Of a DNA stretch of 64,000 nucleotides, positions 18,951-28,356 are shown piece by piece. The DNA comes from Photobacterium leiognathi. Its GTDB lineage: Bacteria; Pseudomonadota; Gammaproteobacteria; Enterobacterales; Vibrionaceae. The DNA lies in contig NZ_CP131601.1 in assembly GCF_030685535.1 (NCBI RefSeq), forward strand, positions 186,001 to 250,000. The letters are read 5' to 3'. Below the pieces are notes generated by a model, which did not search any database, was not told the DNA's origin, and saw only the letters and a program-made list of their open reading frames with translations. The translations under genes were made by a program, and so were the position numbers. How positions within the stretch are numbered: position 1 is the stretch's first letter; each line of letters starts with the position of its first letter.

Positions 18951-19517
18951 TTAGTAAATGGCTACAGCGCTATTATCACTATCCATATCTTTTAGTTCAG
19001 CCAGCACTTCTTCAGCCCAGTCAATCCATGCTTGGCGGTTATGTAAACCACGACGTAGCGTTAGACGATCTAGACGTTGTTGGCGATCCATTGATTTGTA
19101 ATCGCTGAAATGGATTTTTTCTAGCTCTTTGTAGTGGCTGATCAGAGTGTGTGATTCATCGATCAATGCAGCAAGTTGTTTTTGCATTGGCTCTGAATTA
19201 TGAACGCCGCAGACGAGAAGTTTTGCAGAAAACTCATCGCGAGTGGTTGGATTACGCGCAGGCTCTTCAAACCAATTAAATAGCGCTTGTCTACCAGCAT
19301 CTGTGATTGCATAGACTTTACGATCCGGCTTGCCTTCTTGAGGCTCAAGGCGACATGTTACTTGATCGTTAGCAGCCATCTTATTTAGTTCACGATACAC
19401 CTGTTGGTGGCTCGCTTTCCAAAAGTAGCCAATGCTATGAGAAAACTCTTTTGTTATATCATAACCCGTTGCTTCTCGATTGCTCAGCACGGTTAAAATT
19501 ACGTGTGGTAGTGACAT
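18951..19517 (-). CDS. aphA: PadR-family quorum-sensing regulator AphA
   Basis: AphA is the low-cell-density master regulator of Vibrio quorum sensing. The 188 residues start MSLPHVILTVLSNREATGYD with the PadR winged helix (EFSHSIGYFWKASHQQVYRELNKM) and the beta-hairpin EPQEGKPDRKVYAITDAGR. They end in a helical dimer domain with RRGLHNRQAWIDWAEEVLAEL. The match to V. cholerae AphA and the place beside ppc agree. Vibrio aphA mRNA is activated by Qrr small RNAs; the leader holds GGATAG just before the start, but I cannot test pairing. The 410-bp upstream region is described separately. Confidence 0.92.
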   Translation of the reverse strand: MSLPHVILTVLSNREATGYDITKEFSHSIGYFWKASHQQVYRELNKMAANDQVTCRLEPQEGKPDRKVYAITDAGRQALFNWFEEPARNPTTRDEFSAKLLVCGVHNSEPMQKQLAALIDESHTLISHYKELEKIHFSDYKSMDRQQRLDRLTLRRGLHNRQAWIDWAEEVLAELKDMDSDNSAVAIY

Positions 19518-19719
19518 CTCTTCTATCCGTTAAATACGTCAAATAAAAATAACAATCAGACTTGATTACATACGCTTCGTAATGGCGTTTTTTATTGATA
19601 ATCTTTAATAAGTTATAGTCTGATTGAGACCGCATACAATATCATTAAATCGCTCATTATCGATACTTCAATATCAATTATCTGTTAAACGAGCTTGCAA
19701 AATTTTTATGTTGTGACCT

Positions 19720-19795
19720 TACTTCGATTGAAAGAGTGATGCTTTTAGCAGCAAATAGCGAACAAAAAATATTCACTCTTGCTCATATCGAAGTA
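19720..19795. repeat. Nested inverted repeat upstream of aphA
   Basis: An outer perfect 9-bp pair, TACTTCGAT (19720-19728) and ATCGAAGTA (19787-19795), encloses an inner perfect 8-bp pair, AAGAGTGA (19732-19739) and TCACTCTT (19773-19780). A small TGCT-TTT-AGCA hairpin (19740-19750) lies inside. Spacers are 3 and 6 bases. As RNA this would be a long cruciform-like hairpin; as DNA it could hold operator pairs. Confidence 0.6.
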
Positions 19796-19880
19796 CATCT
19801 ATCATAGCCTTATTAAGAAACCTAATGCTGTATCATAAGTGAGACAAAAAAGATTTTTCTTAACATATCGATAAATAAGT

Positions 19881-19909
19881 TGAAAAAAAAGGGCCCTAAA
19901 AAGGCCCTT
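19881..19909 (-). terminator. Terminator of ppc
   Basis: AAGGGCC (19889-19895) pairs with GGCCCTT (19903-19909); the A8 run on its left gives the U tail on the minus strand. Confidence 0.85.
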
Positions 19910-19927
19910 TGTGATCAGCATTATATT

Positions 19928-22558
19928 TTAGCCAGTGTTACGCATACCAGTTGCAATACCTGCAATTGTAACCATTAATGCTTCTTCAAGCTCAGATGGC
20001 AGTTCTTCCTGCTGTCGAGTTCGATATAGCAATTCAGCTTGAAGCATGTTGAGAGGCTCAACATAAATGTTACGTAAACGAATTGACTCAGCGCCCCATG
20101 GGTCTTGTTCCATTAGGTGATCGTTATTTTCAACCGTTAGTACCGCTTTAATATCTTTCACTAATTGATCACGCAGTTTTTGACCTAGCGGCCATAGTGC
20201 TTCATCAGTTAGGCGTTCATCATAGTACTTCGTAATGCCTAAGTTCGTTTTGGTGTATACCATTTCTAGCATACCAAGACGGGTAGAGAAGAATAGCCAC
20301 TCACGACACATATCTTCTAGCAACTTAGCGTGGCCTTTATCAATTGAGTATTGAATCGCTTCACCCGCACCTAACCATGCTGGCAGTAGTAAGCGGTTCT
20401 GACTCCATGCGAAAATCCATGGAATAGCACGTAAGCTTTCAACGCCACCTTGTGGATTACGTTTTGCAGGGCGCGAACCTAGTGGTAGTTTACCTAATTC
20501 AAGCTCAGGTGTTGCTGCACGGAAGTATGGGACGAACTCTGGATCAACGCGTACAACGTTACGGTATGCTTCACAAGAGATCTCTGATAGTGAGTCCATC
20601 AGATCGCGCCATTCTTGTTTTGGCTCAGGTGGTGGTAATAGGTTTGCTTCTAGTGTTGCACCTGCGTACAGACTCAAGCTATTAATAGCTACTTCAGGTA
20701 AACCAAGCTTAAAGCGGATCATTTCGCCTTGCTCGGTCACACGTAGACCACCTTTTAGGCTGCGTGGTGGCTGTGATAATAGTGCCGCATGGGCTGGTGC
20801 ACCACCACGACCGATACTACCGCCACGACCGTGGAATAGGGTAATTTCAACGCCTGCTTTTTCACACACATCAACCAGCTTTTCCATTGCGCTGTATTGT
20901 GCCCAACCTGCTGACATCACACCAGCATCTTTAGCTGAGTCAGAGTAGCCGATCATGACCATTTGGTGGTTTTGAATAAAGCCACGGTACCAGTCAATGT
21001 TTAGAAGTTGCTCAATAACATCAGCACCATTATTCAAGTCATCTAGCGTTTCGAATAATGGACACACATCCATACGGAAAGGGCAGCCTGCTTCTTGTAG
21101 TAATAAATGAACTGCTAATACATCAGAAGCCGTACGAGCCATTGAAATAACGTATGCGCCTAATGCTTCACGAGATTGTTCCGCGATCGCTTTACAGGTT
21201 TCAATCACTTCTTTGACTTCTGGTGATGGTTCCCAATCACGTGGAAGCAGTGGACGTTTTGATGATAGCTCACGCACAAGGAAAGCAATTTTATCTTGCT
21301 CGCTCCATTGGTCGTAATCACCTAAACCTAGGTAGCGGGTTAGCTCAGAAATCACATCTGAGTGGCGAGTGCTTTCTTGGCGAATATCAAGACGAACAAG
21401 GTGAACACCAAAACATTTAATGCGACGAAGCGTATCAAGCAGTAGACCATCGGCAATGATTGCCATGCCACATTCATGTAGCGATTGGTAACAAGCGTGA
21501 AGCGGTTCCCATAGCTCTTCAACGTCTTGGATCAGAATGTCTGAACCAGGCTTTTGACCTTTGATTTTGGCGTCAAGGTTATCGCGAGTATGGGTTAGTT
21601 TAGTGCGTAGTTGTTTTAAAATCGCACGGTAAGGTTCATGCTCTTCGCCTGCTAATTCACGCACTTTCTCATTACACTGAACCATGGAAAGCTCATTGAT
21701 CAGCTCTTGAATATCAGTCAGGTAAAGATCGGCTGCTTTCCAACGAGAAAGAAGCAGTACTTCGCGAGTCACATTTGACGTTACAAACGGGTTACCGTCA
21801 CGGTCACCACCCATCCATGATGAGAAAGTCACAGGTGATGCATCAAGAGGTAGTGATTCACCTAGATGCTGTTGCAGCTTTTCATCAAATAGACGTAGGA
21901 ACTCAGGAACTGCTTGCCATAGTGAGTTTTCAATCACAGCGTAGCCCCATTTCGCTTCATCGAGCGGTGTTGGGCGTTGCTGACGAATAACATCTGAGTG
22001 CCATGCCTGAGCAATCAACTGCTCTAAACGCTGCTCTACACGTGCACGCTCTGCCGTTGATAATTCGCTTAATTCAAGTTGAGATAGGCATTTGTTGATC
22101 TGTACCAGTTTGTGGATCATGGTACGACGTGCAATTTCAGTTGGGTGTGCGGTTAATACTAAATCGATATTCAGCTCACGAACCGCTTCGATAGAATCTA
22201 GCTGATTAACATCATTATTTTTGAGTTTATTGAATAACTCGTCGAGTGCGCCAGGGCTACATAATGTGGTTTCACATTGGCGAGAAATGGTGTGGTATTG
22301 CTCTGCAATATTCGTGAGGTTTAGGAATTGGCTAAATGCACGAGCAACGGGAAGTAATTGATCGTCTGGTAAGTTTTGTAGCTCATCAATGAGCTTTTCA
22401 CGATCTTCTTCATTACCAGAATGCGCTGATTTTGATAATTTACGAATAGTTTCGACTTTATCTAACAGTTCGTCACCGTGTGCCGTTTTTATGGTATTGC
22501 CGAGCAAGTGGCCCAACATACTTACGTTACTTTTTAACGTGCTGTATTTCTCATTCAT
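19928..22558 (-). CDS. ppc: Phosphoenolpyruvate carboxylase
   Basis: Ppc makes oxaloacetate from phosphoenolpyruvate and bicarbonate, refilling the TCA cycle. The 876 residues contain [14 protein letters not shown] with the catalytic His, [35 protein letters not shown] and the C-terminal [12 protein letters not shown]. The start at 22558 ([16 protein letters not shown]) aligns with E. coli; the in-frame ATG at 22591 would add 11 unsupported residues. Confidence 0.97.
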   Translation of the reverse strand: MNEKYSTLKSNVSMLGHLLGNTIKTAHGDELLDKVETIRKLSKSAHSGNEEDREKLIDELQNLPDDQLLPVARAFSQFLNLTNIAEQYHTISRQCETTLCSPGALDELFNKLKNNDVNQLDSIEAVRELNIDLVLTAHPTEIARRTMIHKLVQINKCLSQLELSELSTAERARVEQRLEQLIAQAWHSDVIRQQRPTPLDEAKWGYAVIENSLWQAVPEFLRLFDEKLQQHLGESLPLDASPVTFSSWMGGDRDGNPFVTSNVTREVLLLSRWKAADLYLTDIQELINELSMVQCNEKVRELAGEEHEPYRAILKQLRTKLTHTRDNLDAKIKGQKPGSDILIQDVEELWEPLHACYQSLHECGMAIIADGLLLDTLRRIKCFGVHLVRLDIRQESTRHSDVISELTRYLGLGDYDQWSEQDKIAFLVRELSSKRPLLPRDWEPSPEVKEVIETCKAIAEQSREALGAYVISMARTASDVLAVHLLLQEAGCPFRMDVCPLFETLDDLNNGADVIEQLLNIDWYRGFIQNHQMVMIGYSDSAKDAGVMSAGWAQYSAMEKLVDVCEKAGVEITLFHGRGGSIGRGGAPAHAALLSQPPRSLKGGLRVTEQGEMIRFKLGLPEVAINSLSLYAGATLEANLLPPPEPKQEWRDLMDSLSEISCEAYRNVVRVDPEFVPYFRAATPELELGKLPLGSRPAKRNPQGGVESLRAIPWIFAWSQNRLLLPAWLGAGEAIQYSIDKGHAKLLEDMCREWLFFSTRLGMLEMVYTKTNLGITKYYDERLTDEALWPLGQKLRDQLVKDIKAVLTVENNDHLMEQDPWGAESIRLRNIYVEPLNMLQAELLYRTRQQEELPSELEEALMVTIAGIATGMRNTG

Positions 22559-22993
22559 ATCGCATCCATCTCGTAATTTTGTTACATCCAATTTATCAAT
22601 CTAACAGACAATCTAGCCGTGATCTCACTTTGAGGTCAACTATCATTACATTTTCGGGCATTAAAACCATGCCATTTTGATTTTGGTCATAAACTAGATT
22701 GAAGTCTGTAATTTTGTTTCATTATTGCTCGTTTGATAACAAATAATGGTTAGTAATAATATTGTCGGAAACGCATGTCAAATATATGAATGATGCAAAA
22801 CGTTACAAAAAGATGATGAAATGGTTTTAAAAAAGATAACAAAAGGGGTGTTTTTAAGGCTTTATTGTTGACAGTACGTAAATTAACCAGTAAACATATA
22901 AATGCAACGCAAACGAATATTTTATTGCTTTGTATTAGCCGTAACCTGAGCAAGGAATGCCGGGTCTCTATTGTTAATTAAGGATGTTTTCAC
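22559..22993. other. Gap between divergent ppc and the arg operon; no argE
   Basis: In Vibrio and E. coli argE lies between ppc and argC. Here about 435 bases separate the ppc start from the first arg leader ORF and no reading frame resembling ArgE is seen on either strand. The stretch should carry the ppc promoter (leftward) and, at 22868-22906, the arg promoter and ARG box. Confidence 0.65.
22868..22906 (+). promoter_or_regulatory. arg operon promoter with overlapping ArgR box
   Basis: A perfect -35 TTGACA (22868-22873) is followed after 17 bases by TAAACA (22891-22896). Overlapping the -10 is a 14-bp ARG-box-like sequence at 22893-22906, read on the minus strand as TGCATTTATATGTT, matching about 12 of 14 positions of the ArgR half-operator. 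A second box at the usual 3-bp spacing is not clear. The layout fits ArgR blocking RNA polymerase. Confidence 0.6.
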
Positions 22994-23038
22994 ATGAACC
23001 AAGCGAAGCTTTTTACTCATACCTTCCGACGACGCTAA
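22994..23038 (+). CDS. Candidate leader peptide of the arg operon, ending Arg-Arg-Arg
   Basis: A 14-codon ORF, MNQAKLFTHTFRRR, is preceded by AAGGA (22980-22984), 9 bases from the ATG. The last three sense codons are arginine (CGA CGA CGC), immediately before TAA. It lies about 90 bases after the likely transcription start and 149 bases before argC. Codons 2-5 form one arm of a perfect 10-bp inverted repeat whose other arm starts 8 bases after the stop. This is the architecture of an amino-acid-sensing leader peptide. It is not confirmed by similarity and could be a chance ORF. Confidence 0.55.
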   Translation: MNQAKLFTHTFRRR

Positions 23039-23055
23039 GTCATATTTCGCTTGGT
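22998..23055 (+). promoter_or_regulatory. Inverted repeat enclosing the arg leader peptide
   Basis: ACCAAGCGAA (22998-23007) and TTCGCTTGGT (23046-23055) are perfectly complementary. Further down, CAGCA (23085-23089) can pair with either TGCTG at 23076-23080 or TGCTG at 23108-23112, giving mutually exclusive small hairpins. No U-run terminator is visible before argC, so control would have to be by translation, Rho or RNA processing rather than classical intrinsic termination. Confidence 0.55.
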
Positions 23056-23186
23056 GCGTAATGCGCCCCTCATATTGCTGTTCTCAGCACACCTTGTTAC
23101 ACGTTACTGCTGCAAAAATATAAACATAAAAGCCAATTTTGCGCCTGACGGTGACAACTATCATTAAGACTTAAATGGAATTTGTA

Positions 23187-24200
23187 ATGTTAAAGACTCT
23201 AATTATCGGTGCAAGTGGCTATACTGGCGCTGAGCTTGCGAAAATGGTAACCCAACATCCTCACCTTGAACTGGCTGGTTTATTTGTTTCTGAAAATAGT
23301 CTTGATGCGGGTAAGTTGCTCAGTGAGTTACATGGTCAACTAAAGGGTATCGTTGATTTACCGTTGCAACCGCTAGTTGATCCCAAAGCCATTGCTAAAC
23401 AAGCAGATATCGTATTGCTGGCAACAGCACACCAAGTGAGTCATGACCTCGCTGCTGACTTTTTAGAACAAGACTGTCAGGTGTTTGATTTATCAGGTGC
23501 ATTTCGTGTTAAGGGCGATGATTTCTATACTCAGTATTACGGCTTTGAACATCAGTATTCAGACTGGCTGGAGCAAGCTGTTTACGGTTTAGCGGAATGG
23601 AATCATGAAGCGATTGCTAGCGCACAGTTAATTGCTGTGCCGGGTTGTTATCCAACCGCATCGCAATTGGCACTTAAGCCTCTTATTGAAGCAGGTTTAC
23701 TTGATACCGAACAGTAGTCAGTGATCAATGCGGTGAGTGGTGTGTCTGGTGCAGGACGTAAAGCGACTATGACCAATAGTTTCTGCGAAGTAAGCCTGCA
23801 AGCTTATGGTTTATTCTCTCACCGTCACCAACCTGAAATCAGTACTCATTTAGGTCGCGATGTTATTTTCACTCCCCATCTTGGCAACTTTAAACGTGGC
23901 ATTCTTGCAACTATTACAGCGAAGCTAGCACAAGGCGTTACGCTAGAGCAGGTAACGGAAGCATTGAATCTAGCATATGCATCTACAGCAGATAAACATG
24001 CGGTACGTCTTTTAGGGACACAAGCGGCACGTCTACAGAATGTGGTGGGGACTTGCTTCTGTGATATTGGCTGGCAGGTGGATGGTCAACACATTATTTT
24101 AACATCTGCGATTGATAACCTGTTAAAAGGTGCCTCTTCGCAAGCGATGCAATGCATAAATATTCGAAATGGTTTCCCTCAATTAACCGCTTTAGTGTAG
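23187..24200 (+). pseudogene. argC: N-acetyl-gamma-glutamyl-phosphate reductase ArgC with in-frame TAG
   Basis: ArgC reduces N-acetylglutamyl phosphate in arginine synthesis. The start at 23187 ([20 protein letters not shown]) has family support and a TGGA ribosome site; 23175 would add four residues. The catalytic cysteine block [13 protein letters not shown] is intact. At 23715-23717 a TAG interrupts the frame. The same frame then resumes with [18 protein letters not shown] and runs normally to 24200. Relatives read QWPVINA here, so Trp (TGG) to stop is the simplest change. Unless read through, the product is a 176-residue fragment. Confidence 0.9.
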
Positions 24201-24207
24201 GAGTTCG

Positions 24208-24990
24208 ATGATGAGTCAGGTTCCATTAGTCATTAAGTTAGGTGGTGCAGTACTTTCATGTACTGAAACGTTAGAAAAATTGTTTTCAGCGATTAATGCT
24301 TATCAAGAAAACTCTCATCGCCCACTGATGTTAGTGCATGGCGGCGGCTATTTGGTTGACGATTTAATGGCAAAGCTGCAATTGCCAACAGTGAAAAAGC
24401 AGGGGTTACGTGTTACCCCAAGTGAACAAATTCCTGTGATTGCTGGCGCACTGGCTGGGACGGCAAACAAGCTGCTGCAAGGTCAGGCGATCAAATCTGG
24501 TGTCAAAGCCGTTGGTCTAAGTTTGGCCGATGGTGGTTTGTGTGAAGTTTCACAGTTAGATCCTGAATTAGGCTCAGTGGGTAATGCAAAGCCCGGTAAT
24601 GGCACACTGGTTTCACAAATCATGGCATCGGGTTATATGCCAATCATTAGTTCGATCGGTTTAGATGCGCAGGGTGAGTTAATGAATGTGAATGCGGATC
24701 AAGCAGCTGTTGCTGTGGCAGCTGCCGTTGATGGTGAATTAGTCCTACTGTCTGATGTGAGTGGTGTATTAGACGGTAAAGGTCACCTAATCGACGCATT
24801 AACTGAAGCTGAAGCAGAATCGCTGATTGAACAAGCGGTGATCACTGATGGCATGATTGTCAAAGTGCGTGCCGCTTTCGATGCCGCCAAAGCCCTAGGT
24901 CGTCCAATTGAAGTGGCAAGCTGGCGTTATCCTGAAAAGTTGACCGCCTTATTTGATGGGCAAAGTATCGGCACCAAATTTACTCTGTAA
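24208..24990 (+). CDS. argB: Acetylglutamate kinase
   Basis: ArgB phosphorylates N-acetylglutamate, the second step of arginine synthesis. The 260-residue amino-acid kinase has IKLGGAVLS, the substrate loop [29 protein letters not shown] and the C-terminal ITDGMIVKV. It starts 8 bases after argC; ATG codons at 24208 and 24211 are both possible after the AGGAG site. It appears intact while the flanking argC and argG are not. Confidence 0.95.
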   Translation: MMSQVPLVIKLGGAVLSCTETLEKLFSAINAYQENSHRPLMLVHGGGYLVDDLMAKLQLPTVKKQGLRVTPSEQIPVIAGALAGTANKLLQGQAIKSGVKAVGLSLADGGLCEVSQLDPELGSVGNAKPGNGTLVSQIMASGYMPIISSIGLDAQGELMNVNADQAAVAVAAAVDGELVLLSDVSGVLDGKGHLIDALTEAEAESLIEQAVITDGMIVKVRAAFDAAKALGRPIEVASWRYPEKLTALFDGQSIGTKFTL

Positions 24991-25064
24991 TTGAATTTTA
25001 AATTAGCAATATTAAGCACATCGCCTGAACGGAATACCCGCAAGGCTGAGAAGGAGAGCAGCAC

Positions 25065-26274
25065 ATGAGCAAGATAAATAAAGTTGTATTGGCTTATTCG
25101 GGTGGTTTAGATACATCAGCCATTATTCCATGGTTGAAAGAGAACTATGACTGTGAAGTTGTCGCGTTCGTGGCAGATGTGGGTCAAGGTGAAGAAGAGC
25201 TAGAAGGCATTGAAGAGAAGGCGTTAGCTTCTGGTGCGTCAGCGTGTTACATCGCCGATCTTAAAGAAGAGATGGTAAAAGATTACATCTACCCATCACT
25301 TAAAACAGGTGCGGTATACGAAGGTAAATACCTGCTTGGTACCTCAATGGCACGTCCAATCATCGCAAAAGCCCAAGTTGAGTGTGCATTAGAAGTGGGG
25401 GCCGATGCACTGTGTCACGGTTGTACCATGTAAAGGTAATGATCAGGTGCGTTTTGAAGGTGCATTTGCCGCACTAGCTCCACAACTAAAAGTAATCGCA
25501 CCTTGGCGTGAGTGGGATCTACGTAGCCGTGAAGCATTGCTAGATTATCTTGCTGAGCGTGATATTCCATGTACCGCATCACTTGAAAAAATTTACTCTC
25601 GTGATGCTAATGCTTGGCACGTGTCAACAGAAGGTGGCGTACTGGAAGATACGTGGAACGCACCTAACGATCTATGTTGGGTTTGGACAAAAGATCCAGA
25701 GCAAGCACCGGATCAAGCTGAAACGGTAACACTTAAGATTGAACAAGGTGAAGTTGTCGCAGTTGATGGTGAAGCAATGACGCCATACAACGTGCTGACT
25801 TACCTTAATGAAAAAGGTATTGAGCACGGTGTTGGTCGTATTGATATCGTTGAAAACCGTCTGGTTGGTATGAAGTCTCGTGGTTGTTATGAAACACCAG
25901 GGGGCACCATCATGATGGAAGCTCTACGTGCCGTTGAGCAGCTAGTACTCGATAAAGAATCTTTCGATTTCCGTCAAACGCTAGGTCTTAAAGCATCGCA
26001 CCTTATCTATGATGGTCGTTGGTTCACACCACTGTGTCAGTCGTTGATTGCAGCGGCTGACGAGTTAGCAAAAGATGTTAGCGGTGAAGTTGTGGTGAAG
26101 CTATACAAAGGTCAAGCGACGGTGATCCAGAAGCGTTCAACCAACAGCTTGTACTCGGAAGAGTTTGCAACCTTCGGTGAAGATGAGGTTTACGATCACA
26201 GCCATGCAGGTGGTTTTATCCGTCTTTACTCGCTAGCAAGCCGTATTCGTGCGCTAAACAGCCAAAAGAAATAA
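25065..26274 (+). pseudogene. argG: Argininosuccinate synthase ArgG, frameshifted in the middle
   Basis: ArgG condenses citrulline and aspartate with ATP. The first frame (25065-25433) carries the pyrophosphatase loop [15 protein letters not shown] and runs to DALCHGCT, then stops. The next frame carries [18 protein letters not shown] onward to 26274. The expected Thr-Gly-Lys-Gly is broken at 25428-25430: ACC ATG TAA stands where ACC GGT AAA is expected, which needs one extra base plus a substitution. In relatives argF lies between argB and argG; here only 74 bases separate them. An AAGGAGAG ribosome site precedes the ATG. Confidence 0.9.
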
Positions 26275-26371
26275 TCAGTAATACACTCAACGGGGCTCCC
26301 TACCTATGCCCCGTTGAATTCACGCCATAATAAGATAAGCAAGTCGATACGCTGAGCAAAGGAGAGGTACC

Positions 26372-28249
26372 ATGGCATTATGGGGCGGACGTTTTAGTCA
26401 GGCAGCTGACACACGGTTTAAACAATTCAATGATTCACTGCGCTTTGACTACCGTCTTGCTGAGCAAGATATTGTTGGCTCAATCGCATGGTCTAAAGCC
26501 CTTCGTCAGGTCGATGTATTAACTGAGCAAGAGCAGCAAAAGCTTGAGTTGGCATTGAATGAGCTAAAACTTGCTGTGATGGAAGATCCTGAGCAAATTT
26601 TACGTTCAGATGCGGAAGATATTCATAGTTGGGTCGAGCAGCAGTTGATTGCCAAAGTTGGTGATTTAGGTAAGAAGCTTCATACCGGACGTTCACGTAA
26701 CGATCAGGTCGCAACCGATTTAAAACTATGGTGTCGTCAGCAAGGCCAGCAATTATTGTTAATGCTCGATCGCTTGCAGCAGCAACTGGTGATGGTGGCT
26801 CGTGATCACCAAGCGACGGTTCTGCCGGGTTACACTCACTTGCAACGTGCTCAGCCTGTGACGTTTGCTCATTGGTGTTTAGCCTATGTCGAGATGTTTG
26901 AGCGTGACTATTCTCGTTTAACCGATGCGCTCGATCGTTTAGATACCTGTCCGTTAGGCTCTGGCGCACTGGCGGGTACGGCTTATCCGATTGATCGTGA
27001 AGTCTTGGCTCATAGCTTAGGTTTCCACCGTGCAACCCGTAACAGCTTAGATTCAGTCTCTGATCGCGATCATGTGATGGAGCTGCTTTCTACTGCTTCT
27101 ATCTCTATGCTGCACTTATCTCGTATGGCAGAAGATCTGATCTTCTACAATTCAGGTGAATCTAACTTTATTGAGTTAGCCGATACCGTGACATCAGGTT
27201 CATCTTTGATGCCACAGAAGAAAAACCCAGATGCATTAGAGCTTATTCGTGGTAAATGTGGGCGTGTTTATGGCGCGATGACTGGCATGATGATGACGGT
27301 TAAAGCCTTACCGCTTGCATACAACAAAGATATGCAAGAAGACAAAGAAGGCTTGTTTGACGCCCTTGATAGCTGGCATGACTGTATGGAAATGGCTGCG
27401 CTGTGTTTTGATGGTATTAAGATAAATAAAGACCGTACTTTAGAAGCTGCAATGCAAGGTTATTCTAATGCGACAGAGCTTGCTGATTACTTGGTTGCGA
27501 AAGGCATTCCATTCCGTGAAGCGCACCATATTGTCGGTGTTGCGGTGGTGGCAGCGATTGCCAAAGGTTGCGCATTAGAAGAGTTATCACTTGCAGAGAT
27601 GAAGCAATTCTCTGACGTGATTGATGACGACGTGTATCCAATTCTGACCATTGAATCGTGTTTAGATAAACGTTGTGCGCTGGGTGGCGTTGCACCAAAT
27701 CAAGTGGATTACGCGATTGGTCAGGCTGAAAAACGCTTAGAAAAACGTTACTCACCAAGTGTGAAAGTGCGTGGCGCTCGCTTAACCGATCTTGATGCAA
27801 TTGAAGGTATGGTGGTGTACTGGGCAGGGCTTGGTGAAAATTTACCGCGTAATCGCAATGAGTTAGTGCGTGATATTGGCTCGTTTGCGGTTGCTGAGCA
27901 TCATGGTGTCGTGACAGGTTGTGCGTCGTTATATGTTTATGATTCAGGGCTTGCGGAAATTCGCTCTTTAGGTGTTGAAGCCGATTGGCAGCAGCAAGGT
28001 CAAGGTAAAGCAATTGTTGAGCACTTGCTTGAAAAAGCCGAGCAAATGGCGATTAAGAAAGTCTTTGTTCTGACTCGTGTACCAGAGTTCTTTATGAAGC
28101 GAGGCTTTACCCCAACATCGAAATCCTTATTGCCAGAGAAGGTAATGAAAGATTGTGACCGTTGTCCTCGTCAGCATGCCTGTGATGAAGTCGCGCTTGA
28201 AGTGCGATTGGATCAAGAGCAGCGTATTCCGACGGTTAACGTTGCTTAA
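26372..28249 (+). CDS. argH: Fused argininosuccinate lyase / N-acetylglutamate synthase, ArgH(A)
   Basis: The 625-residue protein joins the last and first steps of arginine synthesis. Residues 1 to about 460 are argininosuccinate lyase ([37 protein letters not shown]; signature [11 protein letters not shown]). Residues from about 466 form a GNAT acetyltransferase with the acetyl-CoA motif QQQGQGKAI and [13 protein letters not shown]. This fusion is known from Vibrionaceae and other marine gammaproteobacteria. An AAAGGAGAGG ribosome site precedes the ATG. Both domains look intact. Confidence 0.95.
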   Translation: MALWGGRFSQAADTRFKQFNDSLRFDYRLAEQDIVGSIAWSKALRQVDVLTEQEQQKLELALNELKLAVMEDPEQILRSDAEDIHSWVEQQLIAKVGDLGKKLHTGRSRNDQVATDLKLWCRQQGQQLLLMLDRLQQQLVMVARDHQATVLPGYTHLQRAQPVTFAHWCLAYVEMFERDYSRLTDALDRLDTCPLGSGALAGTAYPIDREVLAHSLGFHRATRNSLDSVSDRDHVMELLSTASISMLHLSRMAEDLIFYNSGESNFIELADTVTSGSSLMPQKKNPDALELIRGKCGRVYGAMTGMMMTVKALPLAYNKDMQEDKEGLFDALDSWHDCMEMAALCFDGIKINKDRTLEAAMQGYSNATELADYLVAKGIPFREAHHIVGVAVVAAIAKGCALEELSLAEMKQFSDVIDDDVYPILTIESCLDKRCALGGVAPNQVDYAIGQAEKRLEKRYSPSVKVRGARLTDLDAIEGMVVYWAGLGENLPRNRNELVRDIGSFAVAEHHGVVTGCASLYVYDSGLAEIRSLGVEADWQQQGQGKAIVEHLLEKAEQMAIKKVFVLTRVPEFFMKRGFTPTSKSLLPEKVMKDCDRCPRQHACDEVALEVRLDQEQRIPTVNVA

Positions 28250-28270
28250 TTAAAGTAATTTGCGAGATAG

Positions 28271-28298
28271 AAAAAAGCCCTCATGACGAGGGCTTTTT
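28271..28298. terminator. Bidirectional terminator after argH(A)
   Basis: GCCCTC (28277-28282) pairs with GAGGGC (28288-28293) over ATGAC, with A6 before and T5 after. It separates the convergent argH(A) and flavoprotein genes. Confidence 0.9.
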
Positions 28299-28356
28299 CA
28301 TTTGGAGAGTAGTTGTGGTTTTGTTTCTGCCAATCAAAGACTGCAGGTTCTGTTGA

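Larger units (their letters stand above)
19518..19927. other. 410-bp region between ppc and aphA
   Basis: No gene is visible. It holds the ppc terminator at its right end (19881-19909), a large nested inverted repeat at 19720-19795, and presumably the aphA promoter and leader between about 19518 and 19700. That stretch is very AT-rich and includes a T/A-rich segment around 19540-19600. Confidence 0.6.
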
